Origin: Gemmatimonadota bacterium
GTDB taxonomy: Bacteria; Gemmatimonadota; Gemmatimonadetes; Gemmatimonadales; GWC2-71-9
Direction of reading: 5' to 3'
Length of the DNA: 10,122 nucleotides
Assembly (NCBI GenBank): GCA_003220855.1
Contig: QHTP01000136.1
Location: 1-10,122, forward strand
Of the stretch, positions 1 to 6,794 are shown in pieces. Numbering within the stretch: position 1 is the first letter of the stretch; every line of letters starts with the position of its first letter. The position numbers were made by a program, and so were the translations under genes. A model generated the notes under the pieces. That model was not told the DNA's origin, made no database searches, and was given only the letters and a program-made list of their open reading frames with translations.

Positions 1-5
1 GCCGC

Positions 6-320
6 CTACGCTTCCGCCCCGGCCGCGAGCGACACTTCGGTCCACAGCTCCCAGGCGTCGGCGGCGTATGTGCCCAGCCCCTGCAGGCGCCTCTCGAGCT
101 TGATCTCTTCGGGGAGCCGGGACGCCTGGGCGCGGTGCGACATTTCCGTCTGGCTCTCGGAGAACTCCGTGAACAGCTGCGGATCCTTGGCGTTGCGGAA
201 CAGCCAGATGCGCTGGCCGCGGGCGTCGGCGAACTGGCACAGCTCACGCAACGTGGCGAGGTAGTCCGCCTCGTTGGTCGGCGGCACGCGCACGCGCGCG
301 GCCGTGAGCACCTTGGGCAT
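6..320 (-). CDS. Small hypothetical protein, possible dimeric alpha/beta-barrel fold
   Basis: This 104-residue soluble protein is the last gene of the 2-oxoacid dehydrogenase operon in view. Its ATG lies one base after the E2 stop, and a GGAG sits nine bases upstream inside the E2 end, so it is probably translated with E2. I do not recognise the family. The first half reads strand (VLTAARVRV), helix (residues about 17-33), strand (RIWLFRN), then a short segment with FTEFSES. This order resembles the ferredoxin-like half of dimeric alpha/beta-barrel proteins such as the ABM monooxygenases. The second half is charged and helical, with an aromatic patch (DAWELWTEV) near the end. No catalytic residues, signal peptide or membrane segment are visible. 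The fold guess is inference; that the gene is real rests on its coupling to E2 and its protein-like composition. Confidence 0.75.
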   Translation of the reverse strand: MPKVLTAARVRVPPTNEADYLATLRELCQFADARGQRIWLFRNAKDPQLFTEFSESQTEMSHRAQASRLPEEIKLERRLQGLGTYAADAWELWTEVSLAAGAEA

Positions 321-321
321 G

Positions 322-1638
322 CTAGATCGCTCCGTCGGGGAAGTTCTCGAGCGTCCGCTTCACGTCGGCGAGGAACCGATCCGCGTCGGCGCCGTCCACG
401 ACGCGGTGGTCGTAGGACATGGAGACCATGCCCATCGTGCGGATCGCGATCGTGTCGGTGCCGTCGGGCAGCGTGACGACCTTGGGACGTTTCTCGATCG
501 CCCCCACCCCGAGGATGGCGACCTGGGGCTGATTGATGATGGGCGCCCCGGCGTACGATCCGAAGACGCCGGGATTGGTAATGGTGAAGGTGCCGCGCTG
601 GATCTCGTCGGGCGACAGCTTCTTGGTGCGTGCGCGCTCACCCAGATCGCTGATCGCGCGCGCGAGCCCCGACAGCGACAGCTCGTCCGCACGCTTCACC
701 ACCGGAACAATCAGCCCCCAGTCGAGCGCCACGGCGATCCCGATGTTCACGTCCTGACGGTAGATGATGGTGTCGCCCGAGACCGCTGCGTTCACGATCC
801 GGTGTTTGCGCAGGTTCTCGGCGCACGCCTTCGCGATGAACGCGAGGTACGTGAGGTTCGCGCCGCGCTCCGCACCGGTCGCCTTATGCTTCCTGCGCAG
901 CTCGGCGACGCGGCTGTAATCGACCTCGAAGAAGCTCGTCACGTGCGCCGACACGCGCCGCGACATGATCATGTGATCGGCGGTGATCTTGCGGATCTTG
1001 GAGAAGGGCTCGACCCGGTCGCCGGGCCACGGCTCGACGGCTGGGGCCAGGGGCTGGGGGCTAGGGGTTGGGGCTCCCGGCGCCACCGGCGCCGTCGGTG
1101 ACCGCTCGATGTAACCCAGGATGTCTTGCTTGGTCACGCGACCCGCGAAGCCGGTTCCCGGGATGGTGGCGATGTCCACCTGATGCTCCGCCGCAATCTT
1201 GCGGACCAGGGGCGTCGACTTGCGCCGTAGCCGCTCCTCGGCGGTCTCGCCCCCGTCCCCGCCCTTCGGCGCGGCGACGACGGCGCCCCCCGGAGCAGCG
1301 GGGGCCCGCTGGGCTGCTGCCACGGGGGGTGCCGTCGGAGCCGCGGCAGGTGCCCGCTGGGCTGCCGCGGAGGGGGCCCCAGTCGTCGCAACGCTCTTGT
1401 CCGTTTCAATCACCGCCACGAGCGTCTGCACCGGGACCGTCTGCCCTTCTTGCACCTTGATCTCGGCGAGCACGCCGGCCGTTGGAGCGGGAATCTCCGC
1501 GTCCACCTTGTCGGTGGAGATCTCGAACAGCGGCTCGTCGCGCTTGACCTCGTCGCCGAGGTGCTTGAGCCACTTGCTGAGCGTGCCCTCGGCGATCGAC
1601 TCGCCCATCTGGGGCATCAACACGTCAATCCGAGCCAT
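322..1638 (-). CDS. 2-oxoacid dehydrogenase complex E2, dihydrolipoamide acyltransferase
   Basis: This is the core acyltransferase of a pyruvate or branched-chain 2-oxoacid dehydrogenase complex. It moves the acyl group from the E1-charged lipoyl arm to CoA in the cytoplasm. Its 438 residues fit the family. One N-terminal lipoyl domain (about 1-79) has the lipoylation site Lys44 in STDKVDAE. An Ala/Pro-rich linker (about 82-130) follows, then a peripheral subunit-binding domain (about 140-178, STPLVRKIAAE and GRVTKQDI). After a second Pro-rich linker (180-206) comes the catalytic domain (about 207-438) with NPGVFGS and the active-site HRVVDG (His411, Asp415). The ATG is preceded by GAGGAG at five bases. 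The gene follows E1-beta with a nine-base gap. Sequence alone does not settle the substrate (pyruvate, branched-chain oxoacid or acetoin). No E3 gene is in the window. Confidence 0.96.
   Translation of the reverse strand: MARIDVLMPQMGESIAEGTLSKWLKHLGDEVKRDEPLFEISTDKVDAEIPAPTAGVLAEIKVQEGQTVPVQTLVAVIETDKSVATTGAPSAAAQRAPAAAPTAPPVAAAQRAPAAPGGAVVAAPKGGDGGETAEERLRRKSTPLVRKIAAEHQVDIATIPGTGFAGRVTKQDILGYIERSPTAPVAPGAPTPSPQPLAPAVEPWPGDRVEPFSKIRKITADHMIMSRRVSAHVTSFFEVDYSRVAELRRKHKATGAERGANLTYLAFIAKACAENLRKHRIVNAAVSGDTIIYRQDVNIGIAVALDWGLIVPVVKRADELSLSGLARAISDLGERARTKKLSPDEIQRGTFTITNPGVFGSYAGAPIINQPQVAILGVGAIEKRPKVVTLPDGTDTIAIRTMGMVSMSYDHRVVDGADADRFLADVKRTLENFPDGAI
1043..1073 (+). other. G-quadruplex-type G tract inside the E2 gene
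   Basis: Five runs of four or five G occur in a row (1043-1046, 1050-1053, 1056-1060, 1064-1067, 1070-1073), separated by loops of only 3, 2, 3 and 2 bases. This meets the classical intramolecular quadruplex pattern with a spare run. It lies on the plus strand, the template strand for E2, so the E2 mRNA is C-rich here. The stretch encodes the flexible Pro-rich linker between the subunit-binding and catalytic domains (about residues 191-202), so a simple coding explanation also exists. Confidence 0.6.
1304..1365. repeat. Two copies of a 14-bp direct repeat in the E2 linker
   Basis: GCCCGCTGGGCTGC occurs at 1304-1317 and again at 1352-1365, exactly 48 bases apart and therefore in frame. It encodes two copies of AAQRAPAA, 16 residues apart, in the Ala/Pro linker after the lipoyl domain. 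This looks like an internal duplication that lengthened the swinging-arm linker. Such linkers vary freely in length across the family. Confidence 0.7.
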
Positions 1639-1643
1639 GCAGT

Positions 1644-1649
1644 CTCCTC
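1644..1649 (-). promoter_or_regulatory. Ribosome binding site of the E2 gene
   Basis: GAGGAG on the minus strand lies five bases before the E2 ATG and partly overlaps the TGA stop of E1-beta. It fixes the E2 start and is the strongest Shine-Dalgarno sequence of this operon. Confidence 0.75.
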
Positions 1650-2628
1650 AATACGCCGCCAGCCATCGCGCCGCCTTGACGATATCCTCCGTCTGCGGCA
1701 GCACGAAGTCCTCGAGCGTCGGCGCGTACGGCAGGGGCACGTCGTGCGCCGTCACGCGCATGATCGGTCCGTCGAGCCACGCGAACGCCTGCTCGTTGAT
1801 GCGCGCCGCGATCTCGCCGGCCACACCCCCGGTGCGGGTGTCTTCGTGCACGATCAACACCTTGTTCGTCTTCTCGACCGTCCGCATGATCGCGGCGTCG
1901 TCCATCGGCAACAACGTCCGCAGGTCGAGCACCTCCACCGACAGCCCGTCGTCCTTGGCGAGCTGCTCCGCCGCCTCGAGCGCCTTCCACACCGTCGCCC
2001 CGTAGGTGACGATCGACAGGTCCTTCCCTTCGCGGGCGAGCCGTGCCTCGCCGATCGGCGTGAGCAGATCCTCACCCTCCGGGAGCTGCTCCTTGATCCG
2101 GCGGTAGAGCCACTTGTGCTCGAGATAGATGACGGGGTCGTCGTCGCGGATCGACGCCTTGATCAGGCCTTTCGCATCGCGTGCGGTGGCCGGATAGACG
2201 ATCTTCAGACCCGGGGTATGGAAGAACGCGGCCTCCGGGTTCTGCGAGTGGAACGGGCCGCCCCGCACGTAGCCGCCGCACGGCCCCCGCACCACCATCG
2301 GGGTCGCGAGCCCAGCGCGATAGCGCGCGGTCGCCACGTAATTGGTCAGCATGTCGTAGGCGCACGAGATGAAGTCGATGAACTGCATCTCCGCGACGGG
2401 CCGCATCCCCATGTGGGCCGCACCCGCCGCCGCGCCGACGATCGCCGCCTCCGAGATCGGCGTGTCGATCACACGCTCCTCGCCGAACTGCTTCGCAAAT
2501 CCATCGGTCACCTTGAAGGCACCGCCATAGGCGCCGACGTCCTCCCCCAGGATGAAGACGCGCGGATCGCGCTCCATCTCCTCCCACAAGCCCTGGCGCA
2601 GCGCCTCCAAGTAGGTGACCTCGGCCAT
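1648..2628 (-). CDS. 2-oxoacid dehydrogenase E1 component, beta subunit
   Basis: This is the beta subunit of the thiamine-diphosphate-dependent E1, which decarboxylates the 2-oxoacid and reductively acylates the lipoyl arm of E2. It has 326 residues, the normal size. The start MAEVTYLEAL is typical of the family, followed by FILGEDVGAYGG, VIDTPISE (Glu60, the conserved glutamate near the cofactor), GPFHSQ (His127), and the C-terminal transketolase-type domain with VEVLDLRTL, VHEDTRTGG and APTLEDFVLP. The reading frame runs further upstream to 2853. The ATG at 2628 is chosen because homology begins there and because it overlaps the E1-alpha stop as TGATG, the usual sign of translational coupling. 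The upstream extension is low-complexity Arg/Gly sequence read out of frame from E1-alpha. E2 follows nine bases downstream. Confidence 0.96.
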   Translation of the reverse strand: MAEVTYLEALRQGLWEEMERDPRVFILGEDVGAYGGAFKVTDGFAKQFGEERVIDTPISEAAIVGAAAGAAHMGMRPVAEMQFIDFISCAYDMLTNYVATARYRAGLATPMVVRGPCGGYVRGGPFHSQNPEAAFFHTPGLKIVYPATARDAKGLIKASIRDDDPVIYLEHKWLYRRIKEQLPEGEDLLTPIGEARLAREGKDLSIVTYGATVWKALEAAEQLAKDDGLSVEVLDLRTLLPMDDAAIMRTVEKTNKVLIVHEDTRTGGVAGEIAARINEQAFAWLDGPIMRVTAHDVPLPYAPTLEDFVLPQTEDIVKAARWLAAY

Positions 2629-3683
2629 CACAGTGTCCGGTACCAGTGTGGCGTCAGAGCGGGCGGGTTGGCGTACACGCCCTCCAGAGCCGAGTCGCCG
2701 GGCGGCAGGGGCTCGTCGACGCACGCGTCCGTCGCCTGGTCGATCTCCGCCTTCGTCCGCTCGTCGATCGCCTGCAGCTCGCGCTCCTCGACCCATTCGC
2801 TCTGGAGCAGCCGCTTCACGTAGCGGTCGACTGGGTCGTTCTCCTTCGCCCACCAGTCGAGCTCGTCCTTGGGTACGTAGTGCTGGTCGTCGTGCTCGGC
2901 GTGGCCTTTGCGGCGGTACGTTTTCACCTCGATGACGTGCACGCCGTGGCCGCCGCGCGCCCGCTCGACGGCGAACCTGGTCGCCTCGTACACCGCGAGC
3001 ACGTCGTTCCCATCCACCGTCACACCCGGGACGCCGTATCCCTTCGCCTTCTCCGCCAGGTCCTTGACCGCGAATTGTTTCTCGGGGGGCGTCGAGTACG
3101 CCCAGCGGTTGTATTCCACGATCACCACCAGGGGCACCCGCTGCACGGCCGCGAAGTTCAGACCCTCGTGGAAGGTACCGGTCGAGGTCGCCCCATCCCC
3201 GATGTAGACGAGCCCCACCCGCGGCTCCCCGCGCAGCTTGAACGTCAAGGCGATGCCCGCCATCACAGGGACCATGTCCCCCAGGTGCGAAATCTGACCC
3301 AGGTAGCCCCGTTCGAGGTCGTTGAAGTGGACGTTCAGCTCGCGCCCGCGCGTCGGGCTCTCGGCCTTGGCCATGTACTGGCGCAGGATCTGAATCGGTT
3401 GCGCCCCCATTACCAGCATCGAGCCCAGGTTACGGATCAGGGGAGACAGCACGTCCCGGTTGCGGCCCCGGTCGAGGGCGTACGCCGACGCGACCGACTC
3501 CCCCTCCTGGCCGAGCGAGCGGAACAGGCCCCCGATGACCTTGCTCTGCCGGTACAGGGCCACCAGCCGCTCCTCCAGGGTCCGCGTGAGCCGCAGGTAG
3601 CGATACATGTCGAGCAGCTGATCGCGCGTCAGACCCGCCGGGACGGGCGGCGACTGCGTGGTCGGTGCGGCGCGCGATGGCAT
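2628..3683 (-). CDS. 2-oxoacid dehydrogenase E1 component, alpha subunit
   Basis: This is the thiamine-diphosphate-binding alpha subunit of E1; it pairs with the beta subunit encoded next to it and opens the operon. It has 351 residues. The TPP motif starts at GDG (162-164) and ends at Asn192 (VEYNRWAYSTP), and the regulatory-loop region YRRKGHAEHDD lies at 256-266 with His261. Family segments YRQSKVIGG, SLGQEGESV and GQISHLGDMVPVMAG precede it. The GQISHLGDMVP spelling and the Trp194 step differ from the textbook NNGYAIS form, so this belongs to a divergent branch. Substrate specificity is open; it is probably pyruvate or branched-chain oxoacids. The ATG at 3683 has no Shine-Dalgarno but has a TACAAT box seven bases upstream, suggesting a leaderless message. 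The stop overlaps the E1-beta start. Confidence 0.95.
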   Translation of the reverse strand: MPSRAAPTTQSPPVPAGLTRDQLLDMYRYLRLTRTLEERLVALYRQSKVIGGLFRSLGQEGESVASAYALDRGRNRDVLSPLIRNLGSMLVMGAQPIQILRQYMAKAESPTRGRELNVHFNDLERGYLGQISHLGDMVPVMAGIALTFKLRGEPRVGLVYIGDGATSTGTFHEGLNFAAVQRVPLVVIVEYNRWAYSTPPEKQFAVKDLAEKAKGYGVPGVTVDGNDVLAVYEATRFAVERARGGHGVHVIEVKTYRRKGHAEHDDQHYVPKDELDWWAKENDPVDRYVKRLLQSEWVEERELQAIDERTKAEIDQATDACVDEPLPPGDSALEGVYANPPALTPHWYRTL

Positions 3684-3690
3684 GACGTAA

Positions 3691-3696
3691 ATTGTA
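3691..3696 (-). promoter_or_regulatory. Likely -10 box of the E1-alpha operon (leaderless)
   Basis: TACAAT on the minus strand ends seven bases before the E1-alpha ATG, with no Shine-Dalgarno between. A start site 7 bases past this box would fall on the A of the ATG. No good -35 hexamer sits 16-18 bases upstream. Five of six bases match the sigma-70 consensus, in an otherwise very GC-rich region. TANNNT boxes at this distance mark leaderless genes in other GC-rich bacteria. Confidence 0.5.
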
Positions 3697-3711
3697 GTGG
3701 GCGTCCAACCG

Positions 3712-3726
3712 CGGGGCCATGCCCCG
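3712..3726. promoter_or_regulatory. Small inverted repeat in the copZ/E1-alpha divergent region
   Basis: CGGGGC and GCCCCG form a perfect six-base stem around the loop CAT, and the right arm continues into the palindrome CCCCGGGG (3722-3729). It lies in the 62-base region between the divergent starts of E1-alpha and copZ, about 20 bases before the copZ ATG. It could be an operator or a hairpin in the copZ leader. G/C-tract palindromes are known for CsoR-type copper repressors, but the match here is only general, and short GC palindromes are common at this base composition. Confidence 0.3.
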
Positions 3727-3735
3727 GGGTCACAC

Positions 3736-3741
3736 AGGAGG
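3736..3741 (+). promoter_or_regulatory. Ribosome binding site of copZ
   Basis: A perfect AGGAGG lies four bases before the ATG at 3746. It decides the start against an in-frame ATG at 3719 that would add nine residues with no ribosome site and with no family similarity. Confidence 0.85.
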
Positions 3742-3745
3742 CCGT

Positions 3746-3961
3746 ATGGCGACGTTGAAACTGCGCGTGAGCGGCATGACGTGCGGGCATTGCCAGGCGA
3801 AGGTCGAGCAGGCGCTCAAGCGGGCGGGCGGCGTGTATTCCGCCGTCGTGGATCTCCAGGCCGGGGAGGCCGAGGTGGACTTCGACGACGACGCGGCCAC
3901 GACCGACCAGCTGATTGCGGCCATCGAGCGAGCGGGATACGGCGCACGCGTGGCGGGCTAG
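3746..3961 (+). CDS. copZ: CopZ-type copper chaperone (HMA domain)
   Basis: This 71-residue protein is one heavy-metal-associated domain. It would bind Cu(I) in the cytoplasm and pass it to the ATPase CopA. The metal site is GMTCGHC at residues 10-16 (Cys13, Cys16), on the loop after the first strand. The beta-alpha-beta-beta-alpha-beta order is complete, ending in AIERAGYGARVAG, and the length is that of free-standing CopZ proteins. Met at the -1 position before the Cys and His at 15 fit a Cu(I) site. It is the only plus-strand gene. It diverges from E1-alpha and converges on the copA run, and its TAG stop shares four bases (CTAG, 3958-3961) with the stop of the opposing 96-residue gene. Assignment to copper, not mercury, rests on the CopA nearby. 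Confidence 0.92.
   Translation: MATLKLRVSGMTCGHCQAKVEQALKRAGGVYSAVVDLQAGEAEVDFDDDAATTDQLIAAIERAGYGARVAG
3958..3961. other. Shared CTAG: stop codon on both strands
   Basis: The palindrome CTAG supplies TAG for copZ on the plus strand (3959-3961) and TAG for the 96-residue gene on the minus strand (3958-3960). The two genes therefore overlap tail to tail by four bases, leaving no room for a terminator between them. Confidence 0.9.
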
Positions 3962-4248
3962 TACGCGCCTCGCAGCTCGTGACCCGGCTCGACCTGCTTG
4001 TGCACCTCCGCGAGAAACCGTTTGGCGAGACGGTCGAGCTCCGATTCGCCCACCTGATCGGTCGTGACCTGCACCAGTGTATAGTGCCCGCCCTCGGGCC
4101 GGGCCGCGACGGTGATGCGGCCCAGTGCCCCGGCGTAGCTGCGCCGCCGAGCGCCCTCGTCGGCCGGTGCCAGGCGGGTGCCGAAGAACGCCTTGGCCTG
4201 CGCGAGCACGTCGTCGGGACTCATGGTCGTTCGGTGGAAGTATCTCAT
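3958..4248 (-). CDS. Conserved-looking small hypothetical protein downstream of copA
   Basis: This 96-residue soluble protein starts MRYFHRTTMSPDDV. I do not recognise the family. The pattern is a helix (about 10-23, DDVLAQAKAFFG), a basic turn (GARRRS), two strands (ALGRITVAAR and HYTLVQVTTDQV) and a long amphipathic helix (about 68-86). This is a compact alpha/beta domain without signal peptide, membrane segment or Cys; four His are present (5, 55, 83, 90). The ATG overlaps the copA stop as ATGA, which selects this start over an upstream Met at 4311 and implies coupled translation. A role beside the copper ATPase is suggested only by position. A longer start inside copA or the ATG at residue 9 remains possible. 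Confidence 0.72.
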   Translation of the reverse strand: MRYFHRTTMSPDDVLAQAKAFFGTRLAPADEGARRRSYAGALGRITVAARPEGGHYTLVQVTTDQVGESELDRLAKRFLAEVHKQVEPGHELRGAY

Positions 4249-6794
4249 ACCCAGACCGGTTTGAAACGCCGCAGGGTCAAGCTGCTCAGCACCACGCTCA
4301 GGCTCGACCACGCCATGGCCGCGCTCGCGAGCACGGGCGAGAGTAGGACGTGGAACGCGGGATACAGCGCCCCCGCGGCAATCGGGATACCGATGGCATT
4401 GTACACGAAGGCCCAGAAGAGATTCAACTTGATGGTCCGCATGATGCGGCGCGACAGCTGAATCGCGGTGACCACGCCGCGCAGGTCGCCCCGGATCAGC
4501 GTCACGTCCGACGCTTCCATGGCCACGTCCGTTCCGGTCCCGATCGCGATCCCCACGTCGGCCTGCGCCAACGCGGGCGCGTCGTTGATGCCGTCGCCCA
4601 CCATGGCCACGCGTTGGCCCTGGCGCTGGCGCTTCCTCACGATGTCCGCTTTCTGCGACGGCAGCACTTCGGCCACCACCTCGTCGATCCCGACCTCGCG
4701 CGCCACCGCCTCAGCGCCGCGCCTCGAGTCTCCTGAAATCATGCACACGGCGAGGCCCATCCCTTTCAAGTAGGCAATCGCGTCCCTGGCGGTCGGCTGG
4801 ATCGGGTCGGACACGGCGATCACGGCGTGCACCGTGTTGTTGACGACGACGATCATCGGCGTACGTCCCTGGGCGGCCAGCCGGTCGGCGTCCTGCCCCA
4901 GGCTGCCGAGCTCGAGGCTCCGCTCCCGGGCGTGCCGCAACGAGATCACCTCGATGATGCGCCGGTCGACCGTGCCACGCACTCCCCGCCCTTCCATGGC
5001 GGCGAACTTCTCGACCGGCAGCACCTCGATCTGGCGGTCCTTGGCCGCCCTAGTGACGGCGACCGCGAGGGGATGCTCCGAGCGCTGCTCGACGGCCGCC
5101 GCCCATTTCAGCACCTCGGTGGGAGCGAGCGGTGTCCCGTCGGGTCGCTTGGCCGTGATGATGTGCGTGACCGTAGGCCGCCCTTCCGTGATGGTTCCGG
5201 TCTTGTCGAGCAGCACGGTGCGCACGCCCGCCAGGCGGTCGAGCGCTTCGCCGCTGCGGATGAGAATGCCATGCTCGGCCGCCTTCCCCGTCCCCACGAG
5301 GATGGCGGTGGGCGTCGCCAACCCCAGCGCGCAGGGGCAGGCGATGATGAGCACGGTCACGAGCGCCACCGTGGCGAACACCAGCGCGGGATCGGGGCCG
5401 ACGTCGAACCACAGCACGAACGTCGCAATCGCCAGGGCGATCACGACCGGAACGAATACCCCTGCCACCCGGTCCGCGAGTCGCTGAATCGGGGCCTTCG
5501 TCGCCTGGGCGTCTTCGACGAGCTGGACGATCTGGCCTAGGGCGGAATCCTTCCCGACGCGCGTCGCCCGGAACGTGACGCTCCCGGTAGTGTTCAGGGT
5601 CGCCCCGATGATCTCGTCGCCGATCTTCTTCCCGACCGGCATCGCCTCGCCCGTGATCATCGACTCGTCTACCGCCGAGGCGCCCTCCGTCACCACTCCG
5701 TCGACCGGAATCTTCTCACCCGGCTTGACGATCACGAGATCGCCCGGCACCAGCGCCTCGACCGCGATCTCGACCTCCCTGCCGTCGCGCACGACGTGGG
5801 CCGTCTTGGCCCGCAGCCCCGCGAGGCGGCGGATCGCCTGCGAGGTACGCCCCTTGGCCTGCGCTTCGAGCAGCCGGCCCAGCAGGATCAGGGCGATGAT
5901 GGCGCACACGGACTCGTAATACACGTCCGCGTCGCGCCCCGCGGCCGCGAACGTGCCCGGGGCGAACGTGGCCACCAGGGAGTACAGGTATGCCGCGCCG
6001 GTGCCCACCGCGATGAGCGCGTTCATGTCCGCGGTACGGTGCTTGAACCCACTCCACGCGCCGCGATAGAACTGCCGCCCGGACCAGACGACGACCGGGA
6101 GCGTCAGCAGGGCGAGCGCCAGTTTGATCCAGTAGGGATCGATCGCGCTCACGCCGGGGAGCGCCGCCTCGAGCCGCAGTGCCAAGGGCATCAGCATCCG
6201 CCCCAGGAGGTCGAAGTTCCTGAGCGTCGTGTCGGCGTGACCGCTCATGAGGAGCATGGATCCGAGCATGGTCACCACCGTGGCGACGGCCGCGACCGCG
6301 AACTTCCCTGCCAGCGTGCGGACCTCACGCTGCCGCGCCAGCCGCTCGCGCTCGAGGGGGTCCTCGGCGGCGATCGGCTCGGCCACCTGGAACCCAGCCA
6401 CCGCGACCGCACACTCGAGATCTTCCGCGGTCGTGGTGCCAGGGATGTATTCCACGGTGACGGCCTCGGTCGCCTGGTTGGCGGCGGCGCGGACCACGCC
6501 GGGCACGCGGCGCAGCCCCTGCTCCAGCGGGGCGACGCTGGGCGCGTAGTGGAGCTGGTCGACGGTGAACGTGACGCTCGCCTTGCCACAGTCGTAGCCC
6601 GCGCTCCGGACGGTCTGGATCAGGTCGGCGACGTGCGTCCGGGCGTCGTCGTAGTCCACGGCCGCTGTGCCGGTGGCGTAATTCACGGTCGCGCTCGTGA
6701 CGCCGTCCGCGCTGCCGAGCGCTTCCTGCACGGTCGCGGCGCACGCCGCGCAGCTCATGCCTTCGATGGGGAGGAGGATGCGGGCGTTACTCAT
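4245..6794 (-). CDS. copA: Copper-exporting P1B-type ATPase CopA
   Basis: This 849-residue inner-membrane pump exports Cu(I) using ATP. HMA domain 1 (about 4-68) carries GMSCAAC (Cys15, Cys18). A second HMA-like domain (about 73-139) has lost both Cys. Eight membrane segments are expected: about 163-185, 219-238, 258-278, 291-308, 444-463, 470-492, 791-812 and 817-838. The actuator has TGE (381-383). Segment 6 carries CPC (486-488). The phosphorylation site is DKTGT (Asp530), SEHP lies at 572-575 and GDGIND at 733-738. Segment 7 has YN (798-799) and segment 8 has MAWSS (827-831). CPC with YN and MxxSS is the Cu(I) subgroup (P1B-1) signature. The ATG overlaps the end of the upstream 60-residue gene by eight bases and has no clear ribosome site, so it is probably coupled. 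Confidence 0.97.
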   Translation of the reverse strand: MSNARILLPIEGMSCAACAATVQEALGSADGVTSATVNYATGTAAVDYDDARTHVADLIQTVRSAGYDCGKASVTFTVDQLHYAPSVAPLEQGLRRVPGVVRAAANQATEAVTVEYIPGTTTAEDLECAVAVAGFQVAEPIAAEDPLERERLARQREVRTLAGKFAVAAVATVVTMLGSMLLMSGHADTTLRNFDLLGRMLMPLALRLEAALPGVSAIDPYWIKLALALLTLPVVVWSGRQFYRGAWSGFKHRTADMNALIAVGTGAAYLYSLVATFAPGTFAAAGRDADVYYESVCAIIALILLGRLLEAQAKGRTSQAIRRLAGLRAKTAHVVRDGREVEIAVEALVPGDLVIVKPGEKIPVDGVVTEGASAVDESMITGEAMPVGKKIGDEIIGATLNTTGSVTFRATRVGKDSALGQIVQLVEDAQATKAPIQRLADRVAGVFVPVVIALAIATFVLWFDVGPDPALVFATVALVTVLIIACPCALGLATPTAILVGTGKAAEHGILIRSGEALDRLAGVRTVLLDKTGTITEGRPTVTHIITAKRPDGTPLAPTEVLKWAAAVEQRSEHPLAVAVTRAAKDRQIEVLPVEKFAAMEGRGVRGTVDRRIIEVISLRHARERSLELGSLGQDADRLAAQGRTPMIVVVNNTVHAVIAVSDPIQPTARDAIAYLKGMGLAVCMISGDSRRGAEAVAREVGIDEVVAEVLPSQKADIVRKRQRQGQRVAMVGDGINDAPALAQADVGIAIGTGTDVAMEASDVTLIRGDLRGVVTAIQLSRRIMRTIKLNLFWAFVYNAIGIPIAAGALYPAFHVLLSPVLASAAMAWSSLSVVLSSLTLRRFKPVWV

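Noticed and set aside
274..1101. Plus-strand reading frame of 275 codons opposite E2
   Set aside because: It lies over conserved E2 catalytic sequence and shows only Arg/Asp/Gly-rich shadow composition.
2629..2650. Imperfect inverted repeat CACACTG/CACTGTG before the E1-beta start
   Set aside because: The arms match at only six of seven bases and the stretch encodes the last residues of E1-alpha. Without a promoter or a conserved partner it looks like chance.
1450..2823. Long plus-strand reading frame of 457 codons, rich in Arg, His, Leu and Asp
   Set aside because: It is antisense to E2, E1-beta and E1-alpha, all with clear motifs. Its composition is that of a shadow frame in GC-rich DNA, and it has no recognisable domain.
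2629..2853. Upstream extension of E1-beta by 75 codons
   Set aside because: It overlaps the conserved end of E1-alpha and is low-complexity. The TGATG overlap and family homology fix the start at 2628.
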